DNA of 64,000 nt from Thiobacillus sp. (GCA_016124745.1 WGNC01000016.1:29889-93888), one strand, 5' to 3'; shown: positions 25,553 to 36,166, counted from the stretch's first letter. Numbers and translations: made by a program. The notes: generated from the sequence alone by a model not told the origin.

Positions 25553-26304
25553 TTAAACGACATGATCAACCAGGACATTTCGCAGCCGCGCCGTTCCGAC
25601 AACAACTGGATGGCGGCCCCGTCCGTTAGTTTTCGCCTGAGAGAACCGCCCCGCGACATCGGGTAATCCTCGATCCGCCTTGGTTTGGTGCGTTGCTCGA
25701 TAATATCGTGGGTATTTTCAAAGCGCTCGCGTAGCAAACGGCCCACCCCCGGCACAGCCATTTCATGGACTTCAACCACGATGGTGGCCTTTTTCAGCGC
25801 AGGCACCATAAGCGGGTCAAGCAGAAGCGCTTCGCCGCCTTCGATATCGACGAATACCAGCGTATGCGAACGCCCCTCCAACACTTGGTTAAGGGTGGAA
25901 AGATCACAAACACCCTCAAGGCGTATTTTTTCTGCGACGCCATTCATGCTTGCCAACTCGCCAAGCAGTCGCCGCGCTTCAGGATTGGGTTCGAAGGCAT
26001 ATACAACCGGGCATGAAGTGCGCAATGCAAATCCCACGGCGTAATAGCCCTCTGCCGCACCAGCCACCACTATCGTATCGAAGGGTTTAGCAAGCAGGTC
26101 TTGAATGAATGGCTCGATCTCGATCTCGTAGGTCCCTAGAAGCTTCGGCAGCCAAACACTTCCACTGCTGTCGCTGCCATAGCGCATCCCGGTAAATGGC
26201 CCAGAAATCACTCTGCCTGACGCGTAATGTATTGCGTCACGCTTGAGCCTTTCAGAGAACCTCCACTTGTATGGAAGAATATTCCTCAGCAGTGCCCTTA
26301 GCAT
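25546..26304 (-). CDS. FkbM-like SAM methyltransferase
   Basis: 252 residues from ATG 26304. DTIVVAGAAEGYYAVGFALR replaces the usual DVGANxGxY motif, followed by YAFEPNPEARRLLGELASMN, LVFVDIEGGEALLLDPLM and TIVVEVHEM, as in FkbM-type enzymes. The atypical motif I (AGAAEGYY) leaves SAM binding uncertain. AT-richer than upstream genes. Confidence 0.75.
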   Translation of the reverse strand: MLRALLRNILPYKWRFSERLKRDAIHYASGRVISGPFTGMRYGSDSSGSVWLPKLLGTYEIEIEPFIQDLLAKPFDTIVVAGAAEGYYAVGFALRTSCPVVYAFEPNPEARRLLGELASMNGVAEKIRLEGVCDLSTLNQVLEGRSHTLVFVDIEGGEALLLDPLMVPALKKATIVVEVHEMAVPGVGRLLRERFENTHDIIEQRTKPRRIEDYPMSRGGSLRRKLTDGAAIQLLSERRGCEMSWLIMSFKC

Positions 26305-26372
26305 GATATGCCCATATAACAATCCCCAAACCAGCCGACCGACATGTCAACCGAGCCAAAAAATTCAGGGGG

Positions 26373-26972
26373 TCAATTACGCTCCCCGATCCTGACTGCA
26401 GGGGTTCCTCCCCAAATTTCGAATTCAGGGATGTTTCTAGATACAACGCTGTTGGCGGCAACTATTGTGCCATTGCCCACTGATACGCCCGGCAAGATCG
26501 TGCTACCAGCACCTAGCCAAACATCATCGCCAATAATGACGGCGCCGCTCTTTGCATCTATCCCCTGATCCTTGATACGCGCATTGCGCTTGGTTGCATG
26601 GTTGGCTGCAACGATGGAACAAAACTGTGAAATCATGCAGTCGCGTCCAACACGTATCTGGCTGTTGCCTGCCAACCTGAAGTTGTTGTATTGCCCAATC
26701 CAGGTTCCCTCAGCAATGGAAAGTGAACCATAGCCATTCTTGGCATCGCCAAGGCACAGCATTGTGCCCTTTTCAATTCGAACGCCTTTCTTCATTTCCA
26801 GCCCCCCCTCTGGCCAACCCTGTATCAATACATCACGATCTATTAGCACCCCGGAATAGCACGCGCGAACAGAATCCAGAAACACTCGCTCAGCCAACAG
26901 TGAACCAAGCTCTCTTACCAGCGCGGGCTGTCGTAACAAGAAAATGCCGCGCAGCCACCACATAGGACTCAT
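26373..26972 (-). CDS. Left-handed beta-helix acyltransferase
   Basis: 199 residues with hexapeptide repeats (LIDRDVLIQGWPEGGLEMKK, IGQYNNFRLAGNSQIRVG) and the catalytic-loop region IVAANHATKRNARIKDQ, then VWLGAGSTILPGVSVGNGTI. O-acetyltransferase-like. Starts in a 4-nt overlap with the Wzt gene. Lower GC than its surroundings. Confidence 0.85.
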   Translation of the reverse strand: MSPMWWLRGIFLLRQPALVRELGSLLAERVFLDSVRACYSGVLIDRDVLIQGWPEGGLEMKKGVRIEKGTMLCLGDAKNGYGSLSIAEGTWIGQYNNFRLAGNSQIRVGRDCMISQFCSIVAANHATKRNARIKDQGIDAKSGAVIIGDDVWLGAGSTILPGVSVGNGTIVAANSVVSRNIPEFEIWGGTPAVRIGERN

Positions 26973-28210
26973 GCGTTCCTACTCCCTGTACATGCGAGAT
27001 TGACCAGGCCCATTGCATGGGTTGGCTCGTACATTGGATGCCAGTCTGGCGTTATCGCAAAGCGGCCAATATTCTTGGCCATAAGGTAATCATTGTTACG
27101 TGTGGAATACGCACCTATTTCAATCATATAGTCGCCGGGGCTCAAGAATAGCGGGGGAATCGTCACCGTCGACTCGAAGCCCCCTTCTTGAACACTCCGA
27201 GGTTTTTCAGTGTCGTGAATACCTACTATCAGGGCACCCGCTTTATACACAAGAAAAACCAGGCGCAAGTCATCGATGGCCGTATGCGCTATAGCCGAAA
27301 CCTTCAACTCAATTGGGTTTTCCGGTTTGCAAACCACCCCGACAGGATCAGATGAATAATTGATATAGAAAGCCTGAATGCTCAATTTTCCCCCAAGCGG
27401 TCCTTCAAAACTCGCGCCACCCACGAGTTTGTTGGCTCGCGATTCGCGCATGTAATGTGAAAGCGCCTGCTCAGTACTGCCATTGAAACTCATTGCCCCG
27501 CTACTTAGCACGATGCAGCGTGTGCATAGTCGAGAAATCGCGCCATGGTTGTGGCTTACGAACAGAATTGTTCGCCCACCGTGGGATAAATCACCCATCT
27601 TCCCCATGCACTTTTCCTGAAAAACGCTATCCCCAACAGCCAGGACTTCATCCACAACCAGCACATCCGAGTCCAAGTGCGCTGCCACCGCAAACGCCAG
27701 CCGCACATACATGCCGCTGGAGTAGCGCTTGACCGGGGTATCGATGAATTTTTCGATCTCCGCGAAGGCAACGATTTCGTCGAATTTGCGGGTGACTTCG
27801 CGACGGCTCATGCCGAGGATGGCGCCGTTGAGAAAGATGTTCTCGCGCCCGCTCAGCTCAGGATGGAAACCCGTGCCTACTTCGAGCAGGCTGGCAAGCC
27901 GCCCGCGCACTTCGATGCGGCCTTGGGTGGGGGCGGTGATGCGGCTGAGGATTTTGAGCAGCGTGCTCTTGCCGGCGCCGTTGCGGCCGATGATGCCGAC
28001 GACCTCGCCGGGCTGGACTTCGAAGTTGACGTCCTGCAGCGCCCAGAAGCGCTCGGTGTCTTCAATCTGGCCACCCAGGCTGCGCAGTCTTTGCAGCGGG
28101 GCCTTGAGGGTGCTGGTGAGCAGCTCGTAGAACGTGTCGTGCTGCTGGTTTGCGTGGCCGACGACGTATTCCTTGTACAGGCCTTCGACCTTGATGGCGG
28201 GTTGGGTCAT
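26969..28210 (-). CDS. wzt: ABC-2 polysaccharide exporter ATPase with Wzt C-terminal domain
   Basis: 413 residues from ATG 28210. Walker A IGRNGAGKSTLLKIL, Q-loop region, signature RYSSGMYVRLAFAVA, Walker B VLVVDEVLAVGDSVF, then a ~150-aa beta-sandwich C-terminal domain (SIQAFYINYSSDPVG ... FLSPGDYMIEIGAYS). Wzt C-domains recognise the terminated glycan before export. This shows ABC-dependent export in the same cluster as a Wzy-like protein. The C-terminal half is AT-rich compared with the ATPase, a common sign of domain swapping. Confidence 0.93.
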   Translation of the reverse strand: MTQPAIKVEGLYKEYVVGHANQQHDTFYELLTSTLKAPLQRLRSLGGQIEDTERFWALQDVNFEVQPGEVVGIIGRNGAGKSTLLKILSRITAPTQGRIEVRGRLASLLEVGTGFHPELSGRENIFLNGAILGMSRREVTRKFDEIVAFAEIEKFIDTPVKRYSSGMYVRLAFAVAAHLDSDVLVVDEVLAVGDSVFQEKCMGKMGDLSHGGRTILFVSHNHGAISRLCTRCIVLSSGAMSFNGSTEQALSHYMRESRANKLVGGASFEGPLGGKLSIQAFYINYSSDPVGVVCKPENPIELKVSAIAHTAIDDLRLVFLVYKAGALIVGIHDTEKPRSVQEGGFESTVTIPPLFLSPGDYMIEIGAYSTRNNDYLMAKNIGRFAITPDWHPMYEPTHAMGLVNLACTGSRNA

Positions 28211-28215
28211 GGGGC

Positions 28216-28250
28216 AAGTGAACGGTGAACGGTGAAAGGTGAACGGTGAA
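28216..28250. repeat. Heptamer block before wzt
   Basis: Five phased GTGAANN heptamers on the plus strand; on the minus strand (GTTCACC-type) they run up to the wzt ATG. Only the start-side half of the junction element is present. Confidence 0.8.
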
Positions 28251-28301
28251 TCGCGAAAACCTCCGTCACCCATAATCGGCATGGCATCATGGCTTTGATA
28301 C

Positions 28302-28709
28302 TCATGCGGCCCTGACCTCGTCCAGCAGGTCCGGATGGCGGTCGAGGACTTTCAGCAGTTTAATCAAGGCCAGCGGGGGCTTGGTCTTGCCGTTTTCGTA
28401 GCGGGAGAAAGCATTGACTCCGCCGCCGAAGATCTCTGCCGCTTCGCGCTGATCCAGCGACAGTTTCTTGCGCACATTGGCTATGAATTCCGGATCGACA
28501 ATCGAGGCATTCACCTGTTTGTTGAATTCCAGCATCAGTGCCATTGTGCGCCGGGATTCCTCCGGGCCCAGCAAGGACTCGTTGCAGGCGGTACAAAAAT
28601 CGCCTGTCACATGAGGCAGCGTGGTGGTTTCACCTTTGTAGGTGTAAGGCAAGTCCCGGGTGTCATGCACCAGGTTTCCCGCTCCGCAGCTTGGGCATTT
28701 CATGGTCAC
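28302..28709 (-). CDS. MqsA-like antitoxin (YgiT zinc finger + HTH)
   Basis: 135 residues. N-terminal zinc finger CPSCGAGNLVHDTRDL ... TGDFCTACNESLLGPEESRR (C-x2-C ... C-x2-C), C-terminal HTH SLDQREAAEIFGGGVNAFSR. Overlaps the toxin gene by 4 nt. Together they split the wzm and wzt exporter genes. Confidence 0.93.
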   Translation of the reverse strand: MTMKCPSCGAGNLVHDTRDLPYTYKGETTTLPHVTGDFCTACNESLLGPEESRRTMALMLEFNKQVNASIVDPEFIANVRKKLSLDQREAAEIFGGGVNAFSRYENGKTKPPLALIKLLKVLDRHPDLLDEVRAA

Positions 28710-29002
28710 AACTCCTTGAATGAAACGATCAGCACGTCATCCATCACCGTCAGCTTCAAATACACTTCACCGGCAGTTGTCACGGGGCGGTACACGTCTT
28801 GCCACAGGCGATGATCTGCATGGGTTGTCATGCTTTTGTAGAAATCATCGGAAGCCAGCGCCATCACCACGGCAAGCATTCCGTCAAAATCAAATCCCAA
28901 AGCCGCCGCCCCTTCCCGTGCCGACCAGGTCGTTCTGAGCTTGCCGGCTTCAACCATTGCCTTGACGAGCGGCAGCTTGTAATGGGCGGTTCTTTTTTCC
29001 AT
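28706..29002 (-). CDS. MqsR-like mRNA interferase toxin
   Basis: 98 residues from ATG 29002, the family's usual length: EKRTAHYKLPLVKAMVEAGK, GFDFDGMLAVVMALASDDFY, KSMTTHADHRLWQDVYRP, VYLKLTVMDDVLIVSFKEL. Cleaves mRNA at GCU in E. coli (family knowledge). Operator palindrome just upstream. Confidence 0.93.
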   Translation of the reverse strand: MEKRTAHYKLPLVKAMVEAGKLRTTWSAREGAAALGFDFDGMLAVVMALASDDFYKSMTTHADHRLWQDVYRPVTTAGEVYLKLTVMDDVLIVSFKEL

Positions 29003-29010
29003 CTCATTTT

Positions 29011-29025
29011 TAACCAGATTGGTTA
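29011..29025. promoter_or_regulatory. MqsA-type palindromic operator
   Basis: TAACCA-GAT-TGGTTA, matching the AACC ... GGTT pattern recognised by MqsA, 9 nt before the toxin start. Confidence 0.7.
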
Positions 29026-29097
29026 TTTTGGCAAGTAGGTTATTTTCTTGGCTCAGAAGAAAACGCCTGACGCGCCAGCGCGCTGACCCAACCGTGT

Positions 29098-29949
29098 CTA
29101 GATGATGTCCGCAAACCGCCGCTCCACTTTCTCGAAATAGGCCACACCAAGCAGGAAGAGGAGGATGGCGATGGCGAAGGAAATGCCCAGCCCCGTCAGG
29201 TCGAAAGGCCTGTCGAGGAAAGCCGAGCGGAAGCCTTCGACCAGGCCGGTCATGGGGTTGAGGTAGAGCAGCCACTGCCAGCGCTCGGGCACCAGGCTGA
29301 CCGGGAAGATGACGGGGGTGATGAACATCCAGATCTGCACCATGAAGGGGGTCAGGTGGGTGAAGTCGCGGTAGGCCACGGTCAGGGCGGAAAGCAGCGT
29401 GCCCACGCCCAGCGCGGTGAAGATGACGAACAGCAGGAGCAGTGGCGCGGCCAGCAGGTTCCACGACCAGCCCACGCCGTAATACAGCATCAGCAGCAGC
29501 AGGATGCCGGTGGAGATGAGCAGGTCGACGAGCCCGGCGCCCACCGAGGAAAGCGGGATGATGAGGCGCGGGAAGTACACCTTGCTGACCAGGTGGGCAG
29601 AGCCGACCAGGGATTGTCCTGAAGTGGCGATGGCCGTCGAGAAGTAGGTCCACGGCAACAGCGCAGCATAGACGAACACTGGATAGGGGAGGCCATCGGA
29701 CGGCATCCTGGCCAACCGGCCGAATACCACGCTGAAGATGACCATGGTAATGAAGGGCCGCAGGATGGCCCAGCCCGCGCCCAGTACGGTCTGCTTGTAG
29801 CGCACCTTGATGTCGCGCGTGGTCAGCACCCACAGCAGTTCGCGGTAGGCCCACAGCTCGCGCCAGTCCAGCATGCGCCAGCCCCTGGCCGGCTCGATGA
29901 CGGTCAGGTGCTGATGGCCGAAGTATTGTTCCTGGGGTGCGGGGTTCAT
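29098..29949 (-). CDS. wzm: ABC-2 polysaccharide exporter permease
   Basis: 283 residues, six membrane segments, with the ABC-2 features WELLWVLTTRDIKVRYKQTV-like N-terminal region, GWAILRPFITMVIFSVVFGR and LNPMTGLVEGFRSAFL. Partner of the Wzt ATPase encoded downstream across the MqsRA insertion. It exports the undecaprenyl-linked glycan across the inner membrane. Confidence 0.93.
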   Translation of the reverse strand: MNPAPQEQYFGHQHLTVIEPARGWRMLDWRELWAYRELLWVLTTRDIKVRYKQTVLGAGWAILRPFITMVIFSVVFGRLARMPSDGLPYPVFVYAALLPWTYFSTAIATSGQSLVGSAHLVSKVYFPRLIIPLSSVGAGLVDLLISTGILLLLMLYYGVGWSWNLLAAPLLLLFVIFTALGVGTLLSALTVAYRDFTHLTPFMVQIWMFITPVIFPVSLVPERWQWLLYLNPMTGLVEGFRSAFLDRPFDLTGLGISFAIAILLFLLGVAYFEKVERRFADII

Positions 29950-30019
29950 GCTGAAGATTTCATTCGTGCGGGTGTGGGGTGTATGTTAAACAATGAGTGG
30001 CGCTGACTTGTAATACGCA

Positions 30020-31102
30020 TTACTTCGAAATTTTTTGCACGGCTGTCGCGATCCTTGCGACAAAGGCCGGCCATAAAAAATGGGACAGCCCATCCGGAAT
30101 GTGTCTTGGGTTTTCCAGCGCAGACAGGATGCCTCGCTTGATGGATTCCAGGTTGGTTGGGTCAACCAATTCTCCAAGCATGCCGCCGCGCAGCGCCTCG
30201 CTGCTGCCATCCAGCGCGCTTCCGACAACAGGGATGCCGCAGGCCATCGCTTCCAGATAGACGATGCCGAAACCTTCCCCACGTCCGGGCAGGGCAAACA
30301 CATCGGCCAGGCGCAGATAGTCTGCCTTGTCGAATTCCCTGACGAATCCTGCAAAGATGACCTTGTCGGCAACACCCAGGGTTTGCGCCTTGGCTTCGAG
30401 CCGGGCTTGGTCGTCGCCATCGCCCAGCACCATATAGGTCAGGCGGGGTTCTTGTTGGAGCAGCGCCGGCATTGCTTCGAGAATTTCGTCTATCCCCTTG
30501 TAGCGCTCGAATCCGGAAAGCCTCGCGAGGGACAAGATGATTTTGCGACCCTCAAGGGCATATCGTTTCACCAGATCGGCTCGTTTGGGGGCAAGTCCGT
30601 ACCGCTCCAGGTGGATCGTGTTGGGAATGATGGTGTATTTCGATAGCGGCAGATTAGCCCAGGCGTTCATCCGGTCGAGGGTCACGGCGCTGACAGACCA
30701 GACGGCGTTCACGCGCGGCAGCCAGGCGCGGGAGGCTGCCTTGGCTGGCTGCCAGACGTCGATGCCATGCACCTGTAGCACCAGGGGGGTGCGCTTGAAC
30801 ATGGCGAACGGCGCTGCCAGCGGGAGCAGATTCACATGCCCGCAAATAACCAGGTCGAAGTTTTGCCCGGCCAGCCCGAGCAGCGAACGAAGGTAAGCTG
30901 TTTTCGACCCTGAAGATTCGCTTATGAATTGCACTTTCCTTGGGGTACCTTCCGGCGCAAAACGCATGACCCGCGCGAGCACGACCACCTCTTTCACTTC
31001 CGGCATTTCTGCAAAGGCTTCGGCCAGGCAGCGGTTGTAATAAGCGATCCCGCCGTGGCCACCGTAGGCGTCGGTTGTCAGTAAAAGTATGCGGAGGCCC
31101 AT
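30020..31102 (-). CDS. Family 4 glycosyltransferase
   Basis: 360 residues. N-terminal RILLLTTDAYGGHGGIAYYN; C-terminal ILSLARLSGFERYKGIDEIL, VLGDGDDQARLEAKAQTLGV, FALPGRGEGFGIVYLEAMAC (E-x7-E). Separate from wzm by 70 nt; 2 nt downstream of the FkbM gene, so likely in the same transcript as the genes above 31 kb. Confidence 0.92.
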   Translation of the reverse strand: MGLRILLLTTDAYGGHGGIAYYNRCLAEAFAEMPEVKEVVVLARVMRFAPEGTPRKVQFISESSGSKTAYLRSLLGLAGQNFDLVICGHVNLLPLAAPFAMFKRTPLVLQVHGIDVWQPAKAASRAWLPRVNAVWSVSAVTLDRMNAWANLPLSKYTIIPNTIHLERYGLAPKRADLVKRYALEGRKIILSLARLSGFERYKGIDEILEAMPALLQQEPRLTYMVLGDGDDQARLEAKAQTLGVADKVIFAGFVREFDKADYLRLADVFALPGRGEGFGIVYLEAMACGIPVVGSALDGSSEALRGGMLGELVDPTNLESIKRGILSALENPRHIPDGLSHFLWPAFVARIATAVQKISK

Positions 31103-31104
31103 GG

Positions 31105-31995
31105 CTACAGTTCGGTTCCAAGAATCCGGTATGTGGGCGAGCGGCTAACATCTGCCTGTGTCGCTTGCGGATCCCGAAGATAAAGCGTGTTGCCCGAGGC
31201 CGACTTTTGCCCGTTCAAATCGGTGACGCTTCGCGTAACAGGATCGTAGCGACAGGGCCGGAAGCCGAGGGTCTGCATGTGTCGGTGCAGGCTTCCCTCG
31301 TCGAAGCCATAACGCGCGCCGCTGCCGTTGAGCTCCATGATGACCGCGCGCAGATCGGGATTGCCGAGAGTTGCTTCAGCACCAGCGAGCACTTCGGTTT
31401 CGAAGCCTTCAACGTCGATTTTGATGAGCTTGGGCATTCTGCCCTGCAGGGCATCGTCCAGTGTGTGCAAGGGCACCCGCAAGGTTTTGCCTGCGTAGCG
31501 GTCGCCGCTTCGGAGTGCCTGATTGGTGGTGTCCTGGTCGGCGATCATTTCAAGCTCGCCGTGACTCCTTCCGACAGCCTGGTTTCTGGGTTCTACAAGT
31601 GCTTCCAGGCGGTTGAGATGGAGGTTGTCGAGAAGTGCGTCGAAGGTCGCCGGCACGGGTTCAAAGCTGATCGCGCTGGCGCCTGTTGCGCAGGCCAAGA
31701 CGGTGTACGAGCCGACGTTGGCGCCGACATCGACAAACAAATCACCGGGACGCAGGAAATGGAGCACAAAGCCCATGTCCTCGAATTCGTGCAAACCGCA
31801 ATAAATGTTGCCGGTTGCGCCCGTCATGCCAGGCTTGACCAGTAGTCGGGTATCGCCGACAAAGGACACGGCAACAGGCCAGCCGAGTAACCGGCTGCCA
31901 ACTTGCCAGCGCAGCCAGCGGCCGATGGCGTCGAGCTTGCGATCCCGGGTAAGGGGATGGCTGGCAATGAAGCGGTAGGTGTCCAAAAGCGACAT
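31105..31995 (-). CDS. FkbM family SAM methyltransferase
   Basis: 296 residues from ATG 31995. Motif I LFVDVGANVGSYTVLACATG, ISFEPVPATFDALLDNLHLN, KLIKIDVEGFETEVLAGAEA and VIMELNGSGARYGFDE: all FkbM signatures. Likely O-methylates a sugar in the EPS. 20 nt after the asparagine-synthetase frame ends. Confidence 0.92.
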   Translation of the reverse strand: MSLLDTYRFIASHPLTRDRKLDAIGRWLRWQVGSRLLGWPVAVSFVGDTRLLVKPGMTGATGNIYCGLHEFEDMGFVLHFLRPGDLFVDVGANVGSYTVLACATGASAISFEPVPATFDALLDNLHLNRLEALVEPRNQAVGRSHGELEMIADQDTTNQALRSGDRYAGKTLRVPLHTLDDALQGRMPKLIKIDVEGFETEVLAGAEATLGNPDLRAVIMELNGSGARYGFDEGSLHRHMQTLGFRPCRYDPVTRSVTDLNGQKSASGNTLYLRDPQATQADVSRSPTYRILGTEL

Positions 31996-32015
31996 AGGCA
32001 AGATTGTCGTTATCG

Positions 32016-33841
32016 CTATCCAGTGTATTGCTTTTGGTGAATGAACCGCGCCCAGCCGCGCATGCCGCGTTCCTGCCGCGTGGGTTGGTCTGCCAACAGC
32101 CAGTCACGCACGGGAACGGAAAATCCGGTCTTGGGTTTGTGCAAACAGGAAGCGGGGATTTGCGGCGCGATGGCTGCTGCGATTTGGGGCTTTGCAAGAT
32201 GCGGATGGGCTGCAAACCAGGGCGCAATGGTCCGCAGCAGCGGGATGTCCAGGAACGGAACGCGCACTTCCAGCGACTGTGCCATGCTGGCCCAGTCGGT
32301 GTCGCGCAGGAGTTGGTGGCGCATGTACCAGGACATTTCGAGGGCAGAGATGGCAAGGCGTGAACTGTGATTGGAGTGAGCTGTGAACAGTGAACAGTGT
32401 TATTGAGGCGTTCCAGTGTTTGCAGGTCCTGCCAGCCCTGGCGGGCCATATCGGGGTCCATTACCTGGGGCAGTTCCCACGGCATGTAGAGGCCGCGGCG
32501 CAGCAGGTAGGCGCCGCCGAGGCTGCCGCCGTATTCCAGCAGGCCGGCGTACTTGGGCGAGGTATGGCGCGAGATCAATGGTGCGGAAATCTGCCGCAGG
32601 CGTTTACCCAACCCCGGAACACGCGAGAAAGGCTGCGCCAGTCGGGTGATGCGCGGCAGTTCGGCAAAGCTCGGGTAGGAGGCGAACAGCTCATCACCCC
32701 CCAGGCCGGAGAGTGCGACCTTGATGCCTTGCGAGGCCGCGGCGCGCGCGACGAACCAGCTGTTGACGCCATCGATGGTGGGCTGGTCCATGGCGGCCAG
32801 CAGTTTCTCGCGTTCTTCCTCGAAGTCTTCCCTGCGCACCATGAGGGTGGCATGGCGCGTGCCTAGCTTCGCTGCAAGCTGTTCGGCCATCGGCGCTTCG
32901 TCGTTTTTCGTGCCGACGTATTCGGCGAAGGCCAGCGTCAGGGTGTGGGGGCGCTCGCCGGAGGCTTCATTCAGGGTCGATGTCGCCATCGATGCGATCA
33001 TGGCGGAATCGAGCCCGGCAGACAGGAACATGGCCACGGGCACGTCGGCCACCAGATGGGCGCGGATGCTTTCGGCAAAAGCGGCACCGATGACTTCCAG
33101 CGCCTCGGCCTTGCTGCCTCGAGCCGGGTTGGCCGCGGCCTCGGCGAGGATGTTAGCGATCAGGCAGTAAGGGACAGGCTCGCCTGCACCTTTTTCAGTG
33201 ACCCACAGGCAATGTCCCGCGGCAAGATTGCGGATGCCGCGATACAGCGTCCACGGCGCGGGCACGCTGCCCCACAGGAAGAAGCCGGCATGGCCGGCAG
33301 GCTCGGGGGCGGTATCGATTTGCCCGCCCGCCAGCAAGGCCTTGACCTGCGAGGCGACACGGCAGGTGTTGCCGTCGTCGGCGTAGTACAGCGGCTTGAT
33401 GCCGAAGGGATCGCGCGCCAGCAGCATGGCCTGCTTGCGTGCATCCCACAGGGCAAAGGCGAACATGCCGCGCAGGTCGTGCAGCATGGCTTCGCCTTTT
33501 TCGGCATAGAGATGGAGCAGGACTTCGGTGTCGGATTCGGTGCGGAAGACACGGCCGCGTGCTTGCAGATCTTTTTTCAGTTCGCGGTAGTTGTAGATCT
33601 CGCCGTTGAAGCTGATGACCAGTTGGCCGTCGGCGCTGGCCATGGGCTGCGCGGCGCGCGCGGAGAGATCGATGATGGACAGACGGCGGTGGCCCAGGGC
33701 GATGCGTTGGTTCTCGGAGAACCACTCGCCCAGGCCGTCCGGGCCGCGCGCGGCCATGTGGTCGCGGATGGCGCGCAGTTCCCCGCGGTCAACCGGCAGG
33801 GCCGCGTAGTGGTAGGCGAAGATGCCGGCGATGCCGCACAT
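32016..33841 (-). pseudogene. asnB: Glutamine-hydrolysing asparagine synthetase, frame broken by a heptamer repeat
   Basis: Reads MCGIAGIFAYHYAALPVDRG (Cys2 glutaminase nucleophile), GHRRLSIIDLSARAAQPM, FNGEIYNYRELKK, then the synthetase PP-motif FLSAGLDSAMIASMA and LSGLGGDELFASYP. After LQTLERLN (about 32400) a heptamer block encodes TVHCSQLTPITVHA and the frame shifts. The expected ISALEMSWYMRHQLLRDTDW ... LEVRVPFLDIPLLRTIAPWF continues in another frame to a stop at 32016. Without correction the product runs out of frame to 31742 into the fkbM gene. Amidotransferases of this kind amidate sugars in EPS loci. One extra heptamer or two fewer would restore the frame. Confidence 0.88.
32357..32398. 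repeat. Heptamer block inside asnB
   Basis: Minus strand: ACTGTTCACTGTTCACAGCT followed by degenerate CACTCCAATCACAGTTCAC. Two perfect tandem heptamers plus two or three decayed ones. Located exactly where the asnB frame is lost. Confidence 0.85.
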
Positions 33842-33867
33842 GGTCAGTCGTTGATGAGTCGCATAGG

Positions 33868-33940
33868 GTGAATTGATCGCGGCGGGGCGCCGCTCCTACA
33901 GGGGGGCTGTAGGAGGCCCGCCTTCGGGCCGATTTCGGTT
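33868..33940. repeat. Family C repeat between asnB and the decarboxylase gene
   Basis: GATCGCGGCGGGGCGCCGCT CCTACAGG on one side and CTGTAGGAGGCCCGCCTTCG GGCC on the other; strong hairpin. It fills the whole 100-nt gap and could act as a terminator. Confidence 0.75.
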
Positions 33941-33941
33941 C

Positions 33942-34901
<960 letters not shown>

Positions 34902-35206
34902 TGAGGTGGATGACGGACTGTTAATGGTGAGCGGTAGAGCAGGGTTAGGGGATGCGTGGGCGGGGGTTCGTTTTTGTGGGATTGTACGACAGGGGACCAA
35001 CGTGAGGCGGCCAGCTTTTCTGCGCTGGAGGATCGGGGCGAGGCGCCTCTCCCACAATCTGGCGAGGTGGAGTGGTGTTGTGGGAGCACCCGCAAGGGGT
35101 AGGCCATGGTTGTACAGCCGCTGAAGCGGCAACAACCTCGCTCCCCCGCCTCGGGGCGATAAGGTGGTTGCACTGCGGAAACCGGGGCGGGGGCGCCGCT
35201 CCCCCG
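34902..35206. other. Gene-free boundary between EPS and RiPP clusters, filled with repeats
   Basis: No gene seen. Contains a degenerate heptamer trace (GGTGAGCGGTAGAG) beside the decarboxylase start, a family B block (GAGCACCCGCAAGGGGTAGG ... GGCAACAACCTCGCTCCCCC, 35086-35150) and a C-like block CGGGGGCGCCGCTCC at 35188-35202. EPS promoter elements may lie at 34902-35000, but no clear -35/-10 was recognised. Confidence 0.6.
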
Positions 35207-36139
35207 CTACAGCAGCTCGGATGCGTGGCGGATCACGACGTTGCGCACCTGAGGCAGCCATTCGTATCGGCGCGGGTAATCCAGGCGGAAGAACATCGGG
35301 ATGCGGGCCAGCTCGGAGAGCTGGCCGAAGTGATGCATCAGCATTTCCCGCTCTTCGATGTCGAGCAGGAAGCAGTTTTTCACCAGCTCGATCATGGCGT
35401 CGCGGCCGCTGATCGGTTCGATCAAAACCGCGTTCGCGCTGCCTTCGCCCAGGAAATACAGGGCGCGCAGTGGGCGCGGTTCATCGCAGTAGGCCACCTC
35501 GTCGTCAGCCAGAAAGCGCGACTTCGGCGTGTAGTCGACCGCTGGCGCGGCTGCGGTGGTTTCCGGGATCAAGGCTGCGCTGGAATCCTCCCACAGCCGG
35601 ATGGAAGGGTGGCTTGGCTGGATCAGATAGCCGTCCTCTCCTTTTTCCAGTTGCAGACCGTCGTCGGTCAGAAAGCGGTTGCCGCAGGTGGAAAAGTGGG
35701 CCGCCAAGGTGGATTTTCCATGGCCCGATGCGCCCATGAATGCCATTGCAAAGTTTTCAATTTCAATTGCGCTGGCGTGAAGCACCAGTTTGAACTGGCG
35801 ACTCAGCGCCAGCGGCAGCACCTGGTTCTGGTAAAGATGCTCGATCGTTTGCTGGGATAAGCCGGGCACGGGGTAGGCGGTGACTTCGTGGCCATCAGGC
35901 GAAACGGAGAAGTCGGCCAGATTGGGAAAGCGCAGCAGGTAGCCGGTGTCGGTATGGAAGAACCGGGTCCACAATGTGCCATCTGGGAAAGCCCATTCGT
36001 GGAACGGGCCTATGTCCGCCTGTATCTGCATTTGAGGCGCACGGACAATGAAATTGGGTGGATAGGCGGCGTCTGTCACGCAAGGATTATACGGGGCGGA
36101 GAATGCAAACTGCCCACCCGATGGGGGCAGGCAGTCCAT
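35207..36139 (-). CDS. HprK-like serine kinase of a lasso-peptide-type cluster
   Basis: 310 residues. P-loop [16 protein letters not shown] (~135-150) with the HprK C-terminal-domain context [30 protein letters not shown] and [10 protein letters not shown]. The N-terminal ~110 residues are not HPr kinase-like. In paeninodin- and pseudomycoidin-type clusters such kinases phosphorylate a Ser on the lasso precursor. It lies last in the operon, 27 nt after the second precursor, which has Ser residues in and beyond its core. Confidence 0.82.
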   Translation of the reverse strand: MDCLPPSGGQFAFSAPYNPCVTDAAYPPNFIVRAPQMQIQADIGPFHEWAFPDGTLWTRFFHTDTGYLLRFPNLADFSVSPDGHEVTAYPVPGLSQQTIEHLYQNQVLPLALSRQFKLVLHASAIEIENFAMAFMGASGHGKSTLAAHFSTCGNRFLTDDGLQLEKGEDGYLIQPSHPSIRLWEDSSAALIPETTAAAPAVDYTPKSRFLADDEVAYCDEPRPLRALYFLGEGSANAVLIEPISGRDAMIELVKNCFLLDIEEREMLMHHFGQLSELARIPMFFRLDYPRRYEWLPQVRNVVIRHASELL

Positions 36140-36166
36140 TTGGTTGAAATTCAGAGTGCGCCTGTT

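Noticed and set aside
28706..29854. A 382-codon frame overlapping mqsR and wzm
   Set aside because: Its first two thirds are out of frame with the clear wzm permease; only the last 98 codons (mqsR) are real.
31742..32356. Continuation of asnB in its 5' frame to 31742
   Set aside because: The encoded residues are not AsnB-like and overlap fkbM, while the conserved AsnB sequence lies in another frame; treated as a frameshift.
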